DNA from: Pantoea rwandensis
GTDB taxonomy: Bacteria; Pseudomonadota; Gammaproteobacteria; Enterobacterales; Enterobacteriaceae
Reading direction: 5' to 3'
DNA: 64,000 nucleotides
Assembly: GCF_002095475.1 (NCBI RefSeq)
Contig: NZ_MLFR01000027.1
Coordinates: 21,447 to 85,446, forward strand
The number at the start of each line of letters is the position of its first letter. The stretch's first letter is position 1. Made by a program: the position numbers and the translations under genes. Below are positions 51,197-60,734 of this stretch, piece after piece. Under the pieces are notes generated by a model that ran no database searches, was not told the origin of the DNA, and saw nothing but the letters and a program-made list of their open reading frames with translations.

Positions 51197-51949
51197 ACGT
51201 TTTCATCTGAGTGTGCGTTATAGCGCACTGGTACGTCCTGTTAATTAACACATCAATGAAATAATTTTTTGGGTTACTATTACCCACATATGATTATTTA
51301 CGCTTATCTTCCGCAATGAATGCTGTCAGTCAGGGACGCAACCTGATCCCGGTTGTGCGCATGTCCGTCGCGGCAAACGTCCCAGCCGACCGCTATCACA
51401 CTGTTCAGCGGCCAATGGCGACCCTTGTTTCTCAGCGGCATGTCTTCCTTCATCTCCATACCCGTTATTCAACACACTGTTTTGCTGACCGCACGCCAGG
51501 CTTACTGTCCTCGGCGAATGCAATTCATCATTTTAACTGGTACAGGTTATTGGCATCGTTCAAGGCAGCAACATTATTTAACAGATTGATTTACTGGATT
51601 AATCTGTCACTTAAAAGTGTTTAGAAAGCGTAAAGACGGTTCCAAAACAGTGAGCGAGACTGTTCATTGATGATTGAGTTTGTTATGGTTAGCAGCACAG
51701 TTATTCACCACAGTTATTTTTTCTCGCGAAATTATTTATCAGTAAAAAAGTTTCGCAAGGCGAATTGATGACAATGTGACCATCCAGAGTGGCGAGTTGT
51801 CAGGGCTATGCGCCCAAGGTTACGGAACAACCTGTAACGCCAGATGTTGACAATGTGATCGTGCGAACAATCACTGGCGGAAAATATGACTACGCTTAAT
51901 CTGTCACCATCTTTACTATACCAGTTGCAACTAAGAGGTTTTTTTTAAA
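51197..51949. other. Long intergenic region upstream of mprA, possible decayed gene
   Basis: About 750 bases with no gene that I can support. In E. coli this space holds ygaY, ygaZ and ygaH. Between 51316 and 51624 two plus-strand frames are open (102 and 78 codons), with no domain, no good ribosome site and no clear hydrophobic periodicity. They may be remnants of a lost gene. The 300 bases nearest mprA are AT-rich and contain a direct repeat GACAATGTGA at 51770 and 51849 and a TTGACA at 51847. Confidence 0.5.
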
Positions 51950-52480
51950 ATGGAAAGTTCGTTTACTCCCATTGAACAGATGCTAAACATCCGTGCTAAC
52001 CGCCATAAAGATTTTCCGTTGCAGGAAATCATCCTGACTCGCCTTTGCATGCATATGCAGGGTAAACTGCTGGATAACCGCAACAAGATGTTGAAGGCGC
52101 AGGGAATTAACGAGACCTTATTCATGGCGCTGATCACCTTGGATGCGCAGGAAAACCAGAGTATTCAGCCATCGGAATTGAGTTCTGCACTGGGCTCTTC
52201 ACGTACCAACGCCACTCGCATTGCCGATGAGTTGGAAAAACGCGGTTGGATCGAACGTCGTGAAAGTGAAAACGATCGTCGCTGCCTGCACCTTCATCTG
52301 ACTGAAAAAGGTAATGATTTCTTACGTCAGTTGTTACCGCCACAGCATCAAAGCTTGCAGTATCTCTGGTCATCGCTGTCAACATCCGAGCAGGACCAGC
52401 TGGAATCGATTACGCGCAAATTGCTCAACCGTCTTGATAAAATGGATGAAGATCAGGTTATCGCGTCCCTGTCGCGCTAA
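51950..52480 (+). CDS. mprA: MarR-family repressor MprA (EmrR)
   Basis: MprA represses the emrAB efflux operon and is released by phenolic and uncoupler-type ligands. The 176-residue winged-helix protein is collinear with E. coli MprA (176): SSFTPIEQMLNIRANRHKDFP, the recognition region IQPSELSSALGSSRTNATRIADELE, and the wing RRESENDRRCLHLHLTEKG. The frame opens with ATG directly after a T-rich stretch. It precedes emrA by 149 bases. Confidence 0.96.
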   Translation: MESSFTPIEQMLNIRANRHKDFPLQEIILTRLCMHMQGKLLDNRNKMLKAQGINETLFMALITLDAQENQSIQPSELSSALGSSRTNATRIADELEKRGWIERRESENDRRCLHLHLTEKGNDFLRQLLPPQHQSLQYLWSSLSTSEQDQLESITRKLLNRLDKMDEDQVIASLSR

Positions 52481-52629
52481 TAGCAAGAAGTGCGACACAA
52501 TCACCTTCCGAAATCGCTATTTTAATCCCCTTTTATCCGGCCAGCGTCTAAAACGCTGGCTTTTTCGACTCGGGCATCCGTGACGATGGACCGACACATC
52601 CCGACCAAATGGAAAACGTGGAGAACAAC

Positions 52630-53802
52630 ATGAGTGCGACCGCGGAGGCTCAAAGCCCGCAACAGCCAGCAAATAAAAAGAAGAAGCGCAAAGGTGTGCT
52701 GATCCTGCTGGCGATCGTGTTTGTATTGATAGGTGTGGCGTATCTGGCCTACTGGTATTTGGTGCTGCGTCACTTCCAGGAAACCGATGATGCGTACGTG
52801 GCCGGTAACCAGGTGCAGGTGATGGCACAGGTTTCTGGTAGCGTAAATAAAGTCTGGTTTGATAATACCGACTTGGTGAAGAAAGGGGATGTCCTGGTTT
52901 CGCTGGATAAAACCGATGCGGAGCAGGCGTTTGAAAAAGCGCAGACTGCGTTGGCCACCAGCGTGCGTCAGACGCATCAGCTGATGATTAACGGCAAACA
53001 GTATCAAGCCACCATTAAGCTGCAACAGACAGCGTTGGATCAGGCTGAAGCCGATTTAAAACGTCGTGAGCCACTGGGTGCTTCAAACCTGATTGGCCGT
53101 GAAGAGCTGCAGCACTCGCGTGATGCCGTTGCCACTGCCAAAGCGCAACTGGATGTCGCAGAACAACAGTACAACGCTAACCAAGCGATGATTCTGAATA
53201 CCAATCTGGAACAGCAACCGGCCGTTAAACAAAGCGCTGCCGAACTGCGTGATGCCTGGCTGGCATTGCAGCGTACTGAAATTCGTAGCCCGATTGATGG
53301 CTATATTTCACGTCGCAGTGTACAGGTCGGTTCGCAGATCTCCACCAGCACCCCACTGCTGGCGGTCGTACCTGCAACTAACTTGTGGATTGATGCCAAC
53401 TTTAAAGAGACGCAGCTCTCTGGTGTGCGTATTGGTCAGTCAGCCACGGTGATCAGTGACATCTACGGTGATGACGTGGAATATCACGGTAAGGTCGTGG
53501 GCCTGGATATGGGTACTGGTAGTGCCTTCTCACTGCTGCCAGCACAGAATGCCACCGGCAACTGGATCAAAGTGGTTCAGCGTTTACCGGTACGTATTGA
53601 ACTGGATCCGAAACAAGTGGCCGATCATCCGCTGCGTATTGGCCTCTCTACCTTGGTGAAAGTCGATACCCAAAACAAAGACGGTGCCACTCTGGCAAGC
53701 AGCGTACGTGCACAAGCCGCTTATGAAAGTAATGCGTTGGCAATCGACCTCGCGCCGGTTAACAAGCTGATTACTGACATCGTTCGTGCCAACGCTGACT
53801 AA
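52630..53802 (+). CDS. emrA: Multidrug efflux membrane-fusion protein EmrA
   Basis: EmrA links the inner-membrane pump EmrB to TolC. From the ATG at 52630 (GGAG Shine-Dalgarno six bases upstream) it is 390 residues, equal to E. coli EmrA. A short cytoplasmic basic tail (KKKKRK) precedes one membrane helix (GVLILLAIVFVLIGVAYLAYW). Then come the lipoyl half (HFQETDDAYVAGNQVQVMAQVSGSVNKV), a long coiled coil (about 100-210) and the beta-barrel domain (NLWIDANFKETQLSGVRIGQ). Confidence 0.96.
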   Translation: MSATAEAQSPQQPANKKKKRKGVLILLAIVFVLIGVAYLAYWYLVLRHFQETDDAYVAGNQVQVMAQVSGSVNKVWFDNTDLVKKGDVLVSLDKTDAEQAFEKAQTALATSVRQTHQLMINGKQYQATIKLQQTALDQAEADLKRREPLGASNLIGREELQHSRDAVATAKAQLDVAEQQYNANQAMILNTNLEQQPAVKQSAAELRDAWLALQRTEIRSPIDGYISRRSVQVGSQISTSTPLLAVVPATNLWIDANFKETQLSGVRIGQSATVISDIYGDDVEYHGKVVGLDMGTGSAFSLLPAQNATGNWIKVVQRLPVRIELDPKQVADHPLRIGLSTLVKVDTQNKDGATLASSVRAQAAYESNALAIDLAPVNKLITDIVRANAD

Positions 53803-53819
53803 CTTCGCGGGAGGCTGTC

Positions 53820-55355
53820 ATGGCACAAAAACCGCTTGAGGGTGCGCCGTTAGTCCTGATGACCATCGCCTTATCATTGGCGACGTTTATGCAGGTACTC
53901 GACTCGACCATCGCTAACGTGGCGATCCCGACCATCGCCGGAAACCTCGGTGCCTCTAACTCGCAAGGCACTTGGGTGATTACCTCATTCGGGGTGGCAA
54001 ACGCCATCTCGATACCGATTACCGGTTGGTTAGCCAAACGCATCGGTGAAGTAAAACTGTTTACCTGGTCGACCATTTTGTTTGTGCTCGCGTCATGGGC
54101 GTGTGGCATGTCAAACAGCCTTGAGATGCTGATCTTTTTCCGCGTTATTCAAGGTGTGGTGGCCGGTCCGTTAATTCCGCTTTCACAGAGTTTGCTGCTG
54201 AACAACTATCCCCCGGCGAAGCGCAGCGTGGCGCTCTCGCTATGGGCAATGACGGTGATCGTGGCCCCAATCTGCGGCCCGATTTTAGGTGGCTGGATCA
54301 GTGATAACTATCACTGGGGTTGGATCTTCTTTATCAACGTGCCGATTGGTGCGGTGGTGGTGGCGCTGACTCTGCAAACCCTGCGAGGACGCGAAACCAA
54401 AACCGAAATCCGCCCCATCGATATGGTCGGCCTGGTGTTGTTGGTGGTGGGGATTGGCTCGCTGCAAGTGATGCTAGACCGCGGTAAAGAGCTGGATTGG
54501 TTTAGCTCGACTGAAATCATTGTTCTGGCGGTACTCGCCGTCGTAGCCTTGGTGGTGCTACTGGTGTGGGAGCTCACCGACGACCATCCGATTGTCGATT
54601 TGTCGCTATTTAAAAAGCGCAACTTCACCATCGGCTGTTTGTCGATCAGTCTGGCTTACATGCTTTACTTCGGTTCGATCGTGTTGCTGCCGCAGTTGCT
54701 GCAGGAGGTATACGGCTACACGGCCACCTGGGCAGGTTTGGCGTCGGCACCGGTAGGGATTATTCCGGTGATCCTGTCGCCGATTATCGGCCGCTTTGCG
54801 CATGAGTTGGATATGCGCAAGTTGGTAACGTTCAGCTTCATTATGTATGCAATCTGCTTCTATTGGCGCGCGTATACGTTTGAGCCGGGGATGGATTTCG
54901 GTGCGTCGGCATGGCCGCAGTTTATTCAGGGCTTTGCGGTGGCCTGCTTCTTTATGCCACTTACCACCATTACGCTGTCAGGGTTGCCGCCAGAACGTAT
55001 GGCAGCAGCATCGAGCCTGTCGAACTTTGTGCGTACGCTGGCCGGTTCAATCGGTACGTCGATCACGACCACCATGTGGACGGACCGCGAATCGATGCAC
55101 CACAGTTATCTGTCTGAATCGGTGAATCCATTCAACCCGAATTCGCAGCAGATGTATGACCAACTGCAAAGCATGGGCATGACGCAGCAGCAAGCTTCAG
55201 CCTACATTGCACAGCAAATTACTAATCAGGGCCTGATCATCTCAGCAAATGAGATCTTCTGGGCATCGGCGGGGGTATTTTTGATCTTGCTGGTTCTGGT
55301 GTGGTTTGCACGCCCGCCATTTGGCGCGGGCGGCGGTGGCGGTGGTGCGCACTAA
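53820..55355 (+). CDS. emrB: Multidrug efflux MFS transporter EmrB
   Basis: EmrB is a 14-helix DHA2-family proton-driven drug pump. The 511-residue protein has motif D1 LDSTIANVAIPTIAGNLGAS, motif A WLAKRIGEVKLF, motif C IVAPICGPILGGWISDNYHWGW region, and family length (E. coli 512). The last residues are unusually glycine-rich (FGAGGGGGGAH). It starts 17 bases after emrA and ends before a bidirectional terminator. Confidence 0.96.
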   Translation: MAQKPLEGAPLVLMTIALSLATFMQVLDSTIANVAIPTIAGNLGASNSQGTWVITSFGVANAISIPITGWLAKRIGEVKLFTWSTILFVLASWACGMSNSLEMLIFFRVIQGVVAGPLIPLSQSLLLNNYPPAKRSVALSLWAMTVIVAPICGPILGGWISDNYHWGWIFFINVPIGAVVVALTLQTLRGRETKTEIRPIDMVGLVLLVVGIGSLQVMLDRGKELDWFSSTEIIVLAVLAVVALVVLLVWELTDDHPIVDLSLFKKRNFTIGCLSISLAYMLYFGSIVLLPQLLQEVYGYTATWAGLASAPVGIIPVILSPIIGRFAHELDMRKLVTFSFIMYAICFYWRAYTFEPGMDFGASAWPQFIQGFAVACFFMPLTTITLSGLPPERMAAASSLSNFVRTLAGSIGTSITTTMWTDRESMHHSYLSESVNPFNPNSQQMYDQLQSMGMTQQQASAYIAQQITNQGLIISANEIFWASAGVFLILLVLVWFARPPFGAGGGGGGAH

Positions 55356-55363
55356 GTAGAAAC

Positions 55364-55388
55364 AAAAACGGGCCTTTCGGCCCGTTTT
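55364..55388. terminator. Bidirectional terminator between emrB and yfiF
   Basis: AAAACGGGCC / GGCCCGTTTT with a TTTC loop, A and T tracts on both sides; nine bases after the emrB stop and before the convergent yfiF stop. Confidence 0.9.
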
Positions 55389-55392
55389 CATT

Positions 55393-56526
55393 TTATGCGT
55401 TCTGACGCCACCATTCGGCGAGCAGGATACCGGTCGCAACCGATACGTTGAGGCTTTCAACGTTGCCGGTTCCGCCAATCGACAGGCTGATATCACCCTG
55501 CTGGAAGGCGCTATCGGATAGACCTTCACGCTCCTGGCCCAATACCAAGACCATTTTGGCTGGCAGCTCGGCTTTCGCCAGCGGCGTACCTTCATGGCTT
55601 GAAGTGGTGACGATGGTGTAACCCGCTTTGCGGAAGGCTTCGAGGCCGCTGGCAAAACTTTCACCACTGATCGCCTGCACGTGCTCTGCACCACCTTCTG
55701 CGGTACGCACTGCAGCGCCCGACTCCAGCAGTGAAGCATCATTCACCAGCAAGCCTTTGACACCGAAGTGAGCGCAGCTACGCATAATGCCGCCGAGGTT
55801 GTGCGGGTTGCTCACATCTTCCAGCGCCAGCACGCAATCTTTGGTGTCGGCCTTTTTCAGCCACTCAGAGACTTCCATGCCCATACGCTTCTTGATGATG
55901 AAGCACACGCCGCCGTGGTGTTCAGTGCCTGATGCCTTAGTCAGCTCGGCATCATCCACCACGTGATAGGCTTTACGGTTGGCCGCTAACCAGCGCAGCG
56001 TTTCGCGGAAGCGCGGAGTGACGCTCTGGATAAACCAGGCACGCACAATGCTTTCTGGGCGGCTGGCAAAAAGCGCCTGGCAGGCGTTTTCACCGTAAAC
56101 GCGTGTCTCTTCCTGACGCTGACGGCGAATCTGCTCTGGATCAATGACCGGCTTGTTACTGCCTGCCTCATCAATCTGGCTATCGTCCGCCACCGGTGGG
56201 CGTGAAACGGTGCGCCACGGTGAATCACCGAAGCTGCGGTTATCATCACTACGATTGTCTCGACCACCAAAGCTGCGACCTCGGTCAGCATTGCGTGCAT
56301 CACGTGCAGGGGTACCACGACCCGCCGCATCGCCACGCGCGCCACCACTCCGGCCACCCTCTTCATTATTACGTGCAGTACGAGGACCAGAACGACGATT
56401 ATCTTCCTGGCGCGCAGCAGGACGGCCGCCTTTGCCGGTACGGGGATTTGGCTTTTGGCCTGCATCCTCATCACGTACATACATCACTTTTACCTTGCCG
56501 CTTTTGCCTTTAAATTCGTCGTTCAT
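55393..56526 (-). CDS. yfiF: TrmH-family tRNA/rRNA methyltransferase YfiF
   Basis: YfiF is an uncharacterised SPOUT (TrmH-type) RNA 2'-O-methyltransferase. The 377-residue protein has an N-terminal arginine/glycine-rich disordered part (about residues 15-95), the substrate-binding domain YGENACQALFASRPESIVRAWF, and the trefoil-knot domain with motif 1 EDVSNPHNLGGIMRSCAHFGV, motif 2 VLVLGQEREGL and motif 3 GNVESLNVSVATGILLAEWWR. The start at 56526 (MNDEFKGKSGKV) matches E. coli YfiF, which is shorter (345). Divergent from trxC. Confidence 0.94.
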   Translation of the reverse strand: MNDEFKGKSGKVKVMYVRDEDAGQKPNPRTGKGGRPAARQEDNRRSGPRTARNNEEGGRSGGARGDAAGRGTPARDARNADRGRSFGGRDNRSDDNRSFGDSPWRTVSRPPVADDSQIDEAGSNKPVIDPEQIRRQRQEETRVYGENACQALFASRPESIVRAWFIQSVTPRFRETLRWLAANRKAYHVVDDAELTKASGTEHHGGVCFIIKKRMGMEVSEWLKKADTKDCVLALEDVSNPHNLGGIMRSCAHFGVKGLLVNDASLLESGAAVRTAEGGAEHVQAISGESFASGLEAFRKAGYTIVTTSSHEGTPLAKAELPAKMVLVLGQEREGLSDSAFQQGDISLSIGGTGNVESLNVSVATGILLAEWWRQNA

Positions 56527-56682
56527 TTGTTCCTCCTGCATTGAGAGCGCGAAGATTACCTGATGTGCTGGAGCTTAGCTATCAACTATTGAACCTATTG
56601 GGCAATCCAGATTGAGCATAGCACTCAACCTTTTCATAATGTTCGGCAATGATAACATTTACAGGTCCGGTTTGAGGTGACG

Positions 56683-57102
56683 ATGAATACTGTATGTGCC
56701 TCCTGTCAGGCAACTAACCGCGTTCCAGAGGAACGTATTGCCGATGGCGCCAAGTGTGGTCGCTGTGGCGACGAGCTTTTCAACGGTGAAGTCGTGAATG
56801 CCACCACGGCCACACTGGATAAATATTTGCAGGACGACCTGCCCGTAGTGATCGACTTCTGGGCGCCTTGGTGCGGCCCGTGCGTGAACTTCGCGCCTGT
56901 TTTTAAGGACGTCGCTGACGAACGCCGCGGTAAAGTGCGCTTTGTGAAAGTGAACACGGAAGCCGAACCGGCACTCAGCTCACGCTTCCGTATTCGCAGT
57001 ATCCCGACCATTATGGTGTTCAAAAAGGGTGAGATGGTCGACATGTTAAACGGTGCAATGCCCAAAGCGCCGTTTAATGAGTGGCTCGACGAATCACTTT
57101 AA
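56683..57102 (+). CDS. trxC: Thioredoxin 2 TrxC
   Basis: TrxC is a cytoplasmic thioredoxin with an extra N-terminal zinc domain. The 139-residue protein has two CxxC pairs for zinc (CASC and CGRC, residues 5-29), then the thioredoxin fold with active site FWAPWCGPC and cis-Pro SIPTIMVF. The ATG at 56683 lies after GAGG; a GTG two codons earlier is less likely. E. coli trxC is in the OxyR regulon; I did not identify a clear OxyR site here. Confidence 0.96.
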   Translation: MNTVCASCQATNRVPEERIADGAKCGRCGDELFNGEVVNATTATLDKYLQDDLPVVIDFWAPWCGPCVNFAPVFKDVADERRGKVRFVKVNTEAEPALSSRFRIRSIPTIMVFKKGEMVDMLNGAMPKAPFNEWLDESL

Positions 57103-57110
57103 GCATTACA

Positions 57111-57130
57111 GGCCAGCCCCTGTGCTGGCC
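57111..57130 (+). terminator. Hairpin after trxC
   Basis: GGCCAGC / GCTGGCC, a seven-base stem with a CCCTGT loop, starts eight bases after the trxC stop. The T tract is poor, so it may be only a partial terminator. Confidence 0.45.
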
Positions 57131-57179
57131 TTGCCGTTAGCCTTCTATTAAACTGATGTTTTTTCCTGCCTACGATTCT

Positions 57180-57884
57180 ATGTCTGAAAATGCCGTTCTG
57201 CGCTTACGTGCGCAACGCTTAGCACGCGCTACGCGCCCGTTTCTTGCCCGTGGCAATCGCGTGTTGCGCTGCCAGCGTTGTCTGCTGCCGCAAAAAAATT
57301 GCCTGTGTGCCACCCTGCAACCGCAGCAAGCGCGGAGCCGTTTTTGTCTGGTGATGTTTGATACCGAGCCGATGAAACCGAGCAATACCGGACGCCTGAT
57401 TGCCGATATCCTGCCTGATACGCTGGCGTTTGGCTGGTCGCGTACCGAACCTGATGACGCGATGATCGCAGCGGTGCAAACCGCAGATTATCAGCCAATG
57501 GTGGTGTTCCCCGCCTCATACGCTGACGCAGGCCGTGAAGTGCTGACGGCCCCTCCCATCACCGGCAAACCACCGCTATTTATTATGCTGGATGGCACCT
57601 GGACCGAAGCGCGCAAGATGTTCCGCAAAAGCCCTTGGCTGGATGCTTTTCCGGTGATGTCGCTCAACGTTTCTACCCCTTCGCGCTACACGTTGCGGGA
57701 AGCCCACGGCGAGGGGCAACACTGCACCGCCGAAGTGGCTGCCGCTTTGCTCGAACAGGCTGGCGATGTTGAGGCAGCCAGTGCGCTGCAGCAGCATTTT
57801 GAGCATTTCCGTCATGCCTATCTGGCAGGGAAACCGCATCATCCTGTGCATTACCGCGAAGCCATAACAGATAGCGAAATCTAA
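57180..57884 (+). CDS. tapT: tRNA-uridine aminocarboxypropyltransferase TapT (YfiP)
   Basis: TapT makes acp3U at position 47 of tRNAs from SAM. The 234-residue DTW-domain protein has a cysteine cluster (CQRCLLPQKNCLC), FDTEPMKPSNTGRLIADILPDT, and the DTW-type motif LDGTWTEARKMF. The start at 57180 (MSENAVLRLRAQRLARAT) matches E. coli YfiP; an ATG at 57156 is not conserved. No strong Shine-Dalgarno precedes either. It is followed by patZ after 76 bases. Confidence 0.94.
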   Translation: MSENAVLRLRAQRLARATRPFLARGNRVLRCQRCLLPQKNCLCATLQPQQARSRFCLVMFDTEPMKPSNTGRLIADILPDTLAFGWSRTEPDDAMIAAVQTADYQPMVVFPASYADAGREVLTAPPITGKPPLFIMLDGTWTEARKMFRKSPWLDAFPVMSLNVSTPSRYTLREAHGEGQHCTAEVAAALLEQAGDVEAASALQQHFEHFRHAYLAGKPHHPVHYREAITDSEI

Positions 57885-57960
57885 ACGCTGCGATCGACGA
57901 ATCGGCAAGCAGAGTAAAAAGCGTTTACAATCATGCCAATCTTGATGTCGGGAGTGGATG

Positions 57961-60618
57961 ATGAGCCAACGCGGACTGGAAGCACTGTTACGACCTAAAT
58001 CAATTGCGGTGATTGGCGCGTCCGTTACACCAGGGCGCGCCGGCTACTTTATGATGCGTAATTTGCTGGCAGGCGGGTTTAACGGTCCCGTGCTGCCGGT
58101 GACGCCAAAGTATAAAGCCGTGAGCGGTGTACTCGCATGGCCAGATATTGCCAGCCTGCCCTTCGCGCCCGATCTCGCCATTATTTGTACTCACGCCAAA
58201 CGAAATCTGGATCTACTGCAACAACTGGGTGAAAAAGGCTGCAAAGCCTGCATCATTCTTTCTGCGCCGGCCAGTCAGCTCGAAGAGTTGAAGGCCTGTG
58301 CCAGCCAGTGGCAAATTCGCCTGCTCGGCCCGAACAGTCTGGGATTGCTGGCACCCTGGCAAGGATTGAACGCCAGTTTCTCGCCGGTACCCATCGCTAA
58401 AGGGCGCATTGCCTTTATTTCCCAGTCGGCGGCCGTATCCAACACCATTCTCGATTGGGCACAACAGCGCAATCTCGGCTTCTCGTGGTTTATCGCATTA
58501 GGTGACAGCCTGGATATTGATGTTGATGACCTGCTGGATTTCCTGGCGCGTGACGGCAAAACCAGCGCCATCCTGCTCTACCTCGAACATCTCAGCGATG
58601 CACGCCGCTTTGTTTCGGCCTCACGTAGCGCCTCACGCAATAAACCCATTCTGGTCATCAAAAGCGGTCGTAGCCATCAGGCACAAGCAATGATTGGCAC
58701 ACTCAGCGGGCTGGATGCGGCATGGGATGCAGCGATCCAACGCGCGGGTTTGCTGCGCGTACAGGATACGCATGAACTGTTCTCGGCAGTGGAATCGCTT
58801 AGCCATATGCGTCCATTGCGAGGTGATAGATTGATGATCATCAGCAACGGCGCAGCCCCCGCAGCCTTAGCACTGGATGAGCTGTATGCGCGTAATGGCA
58901 AACTGGCCACGCTGAGTGATGAGACCTTAAAAGCCTTGGCCGCGTTGTTGCCGGAAGGCGTTGGGCGCGGTAATCCGCTGGATCTCAAGGACGATGCCAC
59001 ACCAGCGCGCTATGTTGCCTGCATAGAACAACTGCTGGATAGCCATGAACTCGATGCATTAATGATTATCCATGCCCCCAGCGCCGTGTCTCCCGCCAGT
59101 GAAACGGCCGAACAAATTATCGCTGCCGTGGCTAAACACCCGCGCGGCAAACAGGTGACACTGCTGACTAACTGGTGCGGCGAATACTCTTCACAAGCCG
59201 CTCGTCGTGCTTTCACACAGGCCGGTATTCCAACCTGGCGCACGCCCGAAGGCACTGTCACCGCATTTATGCATCAGGTTGAGTATCGCCGTAGCCAAAA
59301 ACAGCTGCGTGAAACACCCGCCTTGCCGATCGGCCTGACGCAAAACAGCGCGCAGGCACACCAACTGATCCAACAAGCACTGGATCAGGGGATTAACACC
59401 CTGGATACCCATGAAGTACAGCCTGTACTGCAAGCGTATGGATTAGCCACGCTGCCGACCTGGATTGCAGGCGACAGTCGCGAAGCGGCCAGCATCGCCG
59501 ACCAGATTGGTTATCCCGTGGCGCTCAAGCTGCGTTCACCTGATATCCCACACAAGTCCGAAGTCCAGGGGGTAATGCTTTATCTGCGTAGCGCTGCGGA
59601 AGTTGAACAGGCCGCTGAGGCGATTTTTGATCGTGTGCGCAATACACATCCACAAGCACGTATTGATGGCTTACTGGTGCAAAGCATGGCAAACCGTGCC
59701 GGTGCACAGGAATTACGCGTGGTGGTGGAACAAGATCCGTTGTTTGGTCCCATTATCATGCTGGGTGAAGGTGGAGTGGAGTGGCAGCCGGATAAGCAGG
59801 CTGCGGTGGCATTACCGCCGTTGAATATGACGCTGGCGCGTTACCTGGTGATTCAGGCGATGAAGAGCGGCAAAGTGCGCAGCCGAAGTGCCCTGCGTCC
59901 GCTGGATATTGCCGGACTAAGCCAGCTTCTGGTTCAGGTTTCCAACCTGATAGTGGATTGCCCAGAAATCCAGCGGTTGGACATCCACCCGCTACTGGCC
60001 TCTGCTAATGAATTCACGTTGCTGGATGTCACCTTACAACTGGCGGCTTTTGAAGGTGATAATGAAACAAGGTTGGCGATTCGTCCTTATCCCCACCATC
60101 TCGAAGAGCGGGTAGAGTTGAAAGATGGACAGTACTGCCTGTTCCGTCCGATCCTGCCCGAAGATGAACCGCAGCTGCGGGCGTTTATCGCTCAGGTGAC
60201 TAAAGAAGATCTCTATTATCGTTATTTCAGTGAGATCAATGAGTTCACACATGAGGATCTCGCTAACATGACGCAAATCGACTATGACCGAGAGATGGCC
60301 ATTGTTGCAGTACGGCAGCACAACGGGAATGATGAAATTATTGGTGTCACGCGTGCCATCTCGGACGCCGACAACATTGATGCCGAGTTCTCTGTTCTAG
60401 TACGTTCCGATCTAAAAGGTCTGGGTATGGGCAGACGATTGCTGGAAAAGATGATCCGTTACACGCGCGATCATGGCCTGCAACAATTGAACGGTATCAC
60501 CATGCCTCATAATACCGGCATGATTACACTGGCGCGAAAACTCAATTTTCGTGTGAATATTCAACTGGATGATGGCATTGTCAGTTTGAATTTACCCCTT
60601 GGTCAGGTTCACGATTAA
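57961..60618 (+). CDS. patZ: Protein lysine acetyltransferase PatZ (YfiQ, Pka)
   Basis: PatZ acetylates lysines of metabolic enzymes such as acetyl-CoA synthetase, using acetyl-CoA. The 885-residue protein has an N-terminal NDP-forming acyl-CoA synthetase-like part (LLRPKSIAVIGAS; LLGPNSLGLLAPWQG; SQSAAVSNTILDWA; about 1-450), an ATP-grasp part (ALKLRSPDIPHKSEVQGVML; about 480-690) and a C-terminal GNAT domain (about 725-885; RSDLKGLGMGRRLLEKMI is the acetyl-CoA loop). The ATG at 57961 has GGGAG six bases upstream. Collinear with E. coli YfiQ (886). Confidence 0.96.
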   Translation: MSQRGLEALLRPKSIAVIGASVTPGRAGYFMMRNLLAGGFNGPVLPVTPKYKAVSGVLAWPDIASLPFAPDLAIICTHAKRNLDLLQQLGEKGCKACIILSAPASQLEELKACASQWQIRLLGPNSLGLLAPWQGLNASFSPVPIAKGRIAFISQSAAVSNTILDWAQQRNLGFSWFIALGDSLDIDVDDLLDFLARDGKTSAILLYLEHLSDARRFVSASRSASRNKPILVIKSGRSHQAQAMIGTLSGLDAAWDAAIQRAGLLRVQDTHELFSAVESLSHMRPLRGDRLMIISNGAAPAALALDELYARNGKLATLSDETLKALAALLPEGVGRGNPLDLKDDATPARYVACIEQLLDSHELDALMIIHAPSAVSPASETAEQIIAAVAKHPRGKQVTLLTNWCGEYSSQAARRAFTQAGIPTWRTPEGTVTAFMHQVEYRRSQKQLRETPALPIGLTQNSAQAHQLIQQALDQGINTLDTHEVQPVLQAYGLATLPTWIAGDSREAASIADQIGYPVALKLRSPDIPHKSEVQGVMLYLRSAAEVEQAAEAIFDRVRNTHPQARIDGLLVQSMANRAGAQELRVVVEQDPLFGPIIMLGEGGVEWQPDKQAAVALPPLNMTLARYLVIQAMKSGKVRSRSALRPLDIAGLSQLLVQVSNLIVDCPEIQRLDIHPLLASANEFTLLDVTLQLAAFEGDNETRLAIRPYPHHLEERVELKDGQYCLFRPILPEDEPQLRAFIAQVTKEDLYYRYFSEINEFTHEDLANMTQIDYDREMAIVAVRQHNGNDEIIGVTRAISDADNIDAEFSVLVRSDLKGLGMGRRLLEKMIRYTRDHGLQQLNGITMPHNTGMITLARKLNFRVNIQLDDGIVSLNLPLGQVHD

Positions 60619-60734
60619 CCTGTACAGAAAGGTAAAAATCCTCCTCATCACGTCGGTTGATGTTATTATTTACAGTTAGGATCATGATTTGATGGCAAAA
60701 GGCCATGCAATGAACAGAGAAGAAGTGCACTGTG

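Noticed and set aside
51316..51624. 102-codon plus-strand ORF after proX as a real gene
   Set aside because: No Shine-Dalgarno, no domain, and a competing open frame overlaps it; treated as possible decayed DNA instead.
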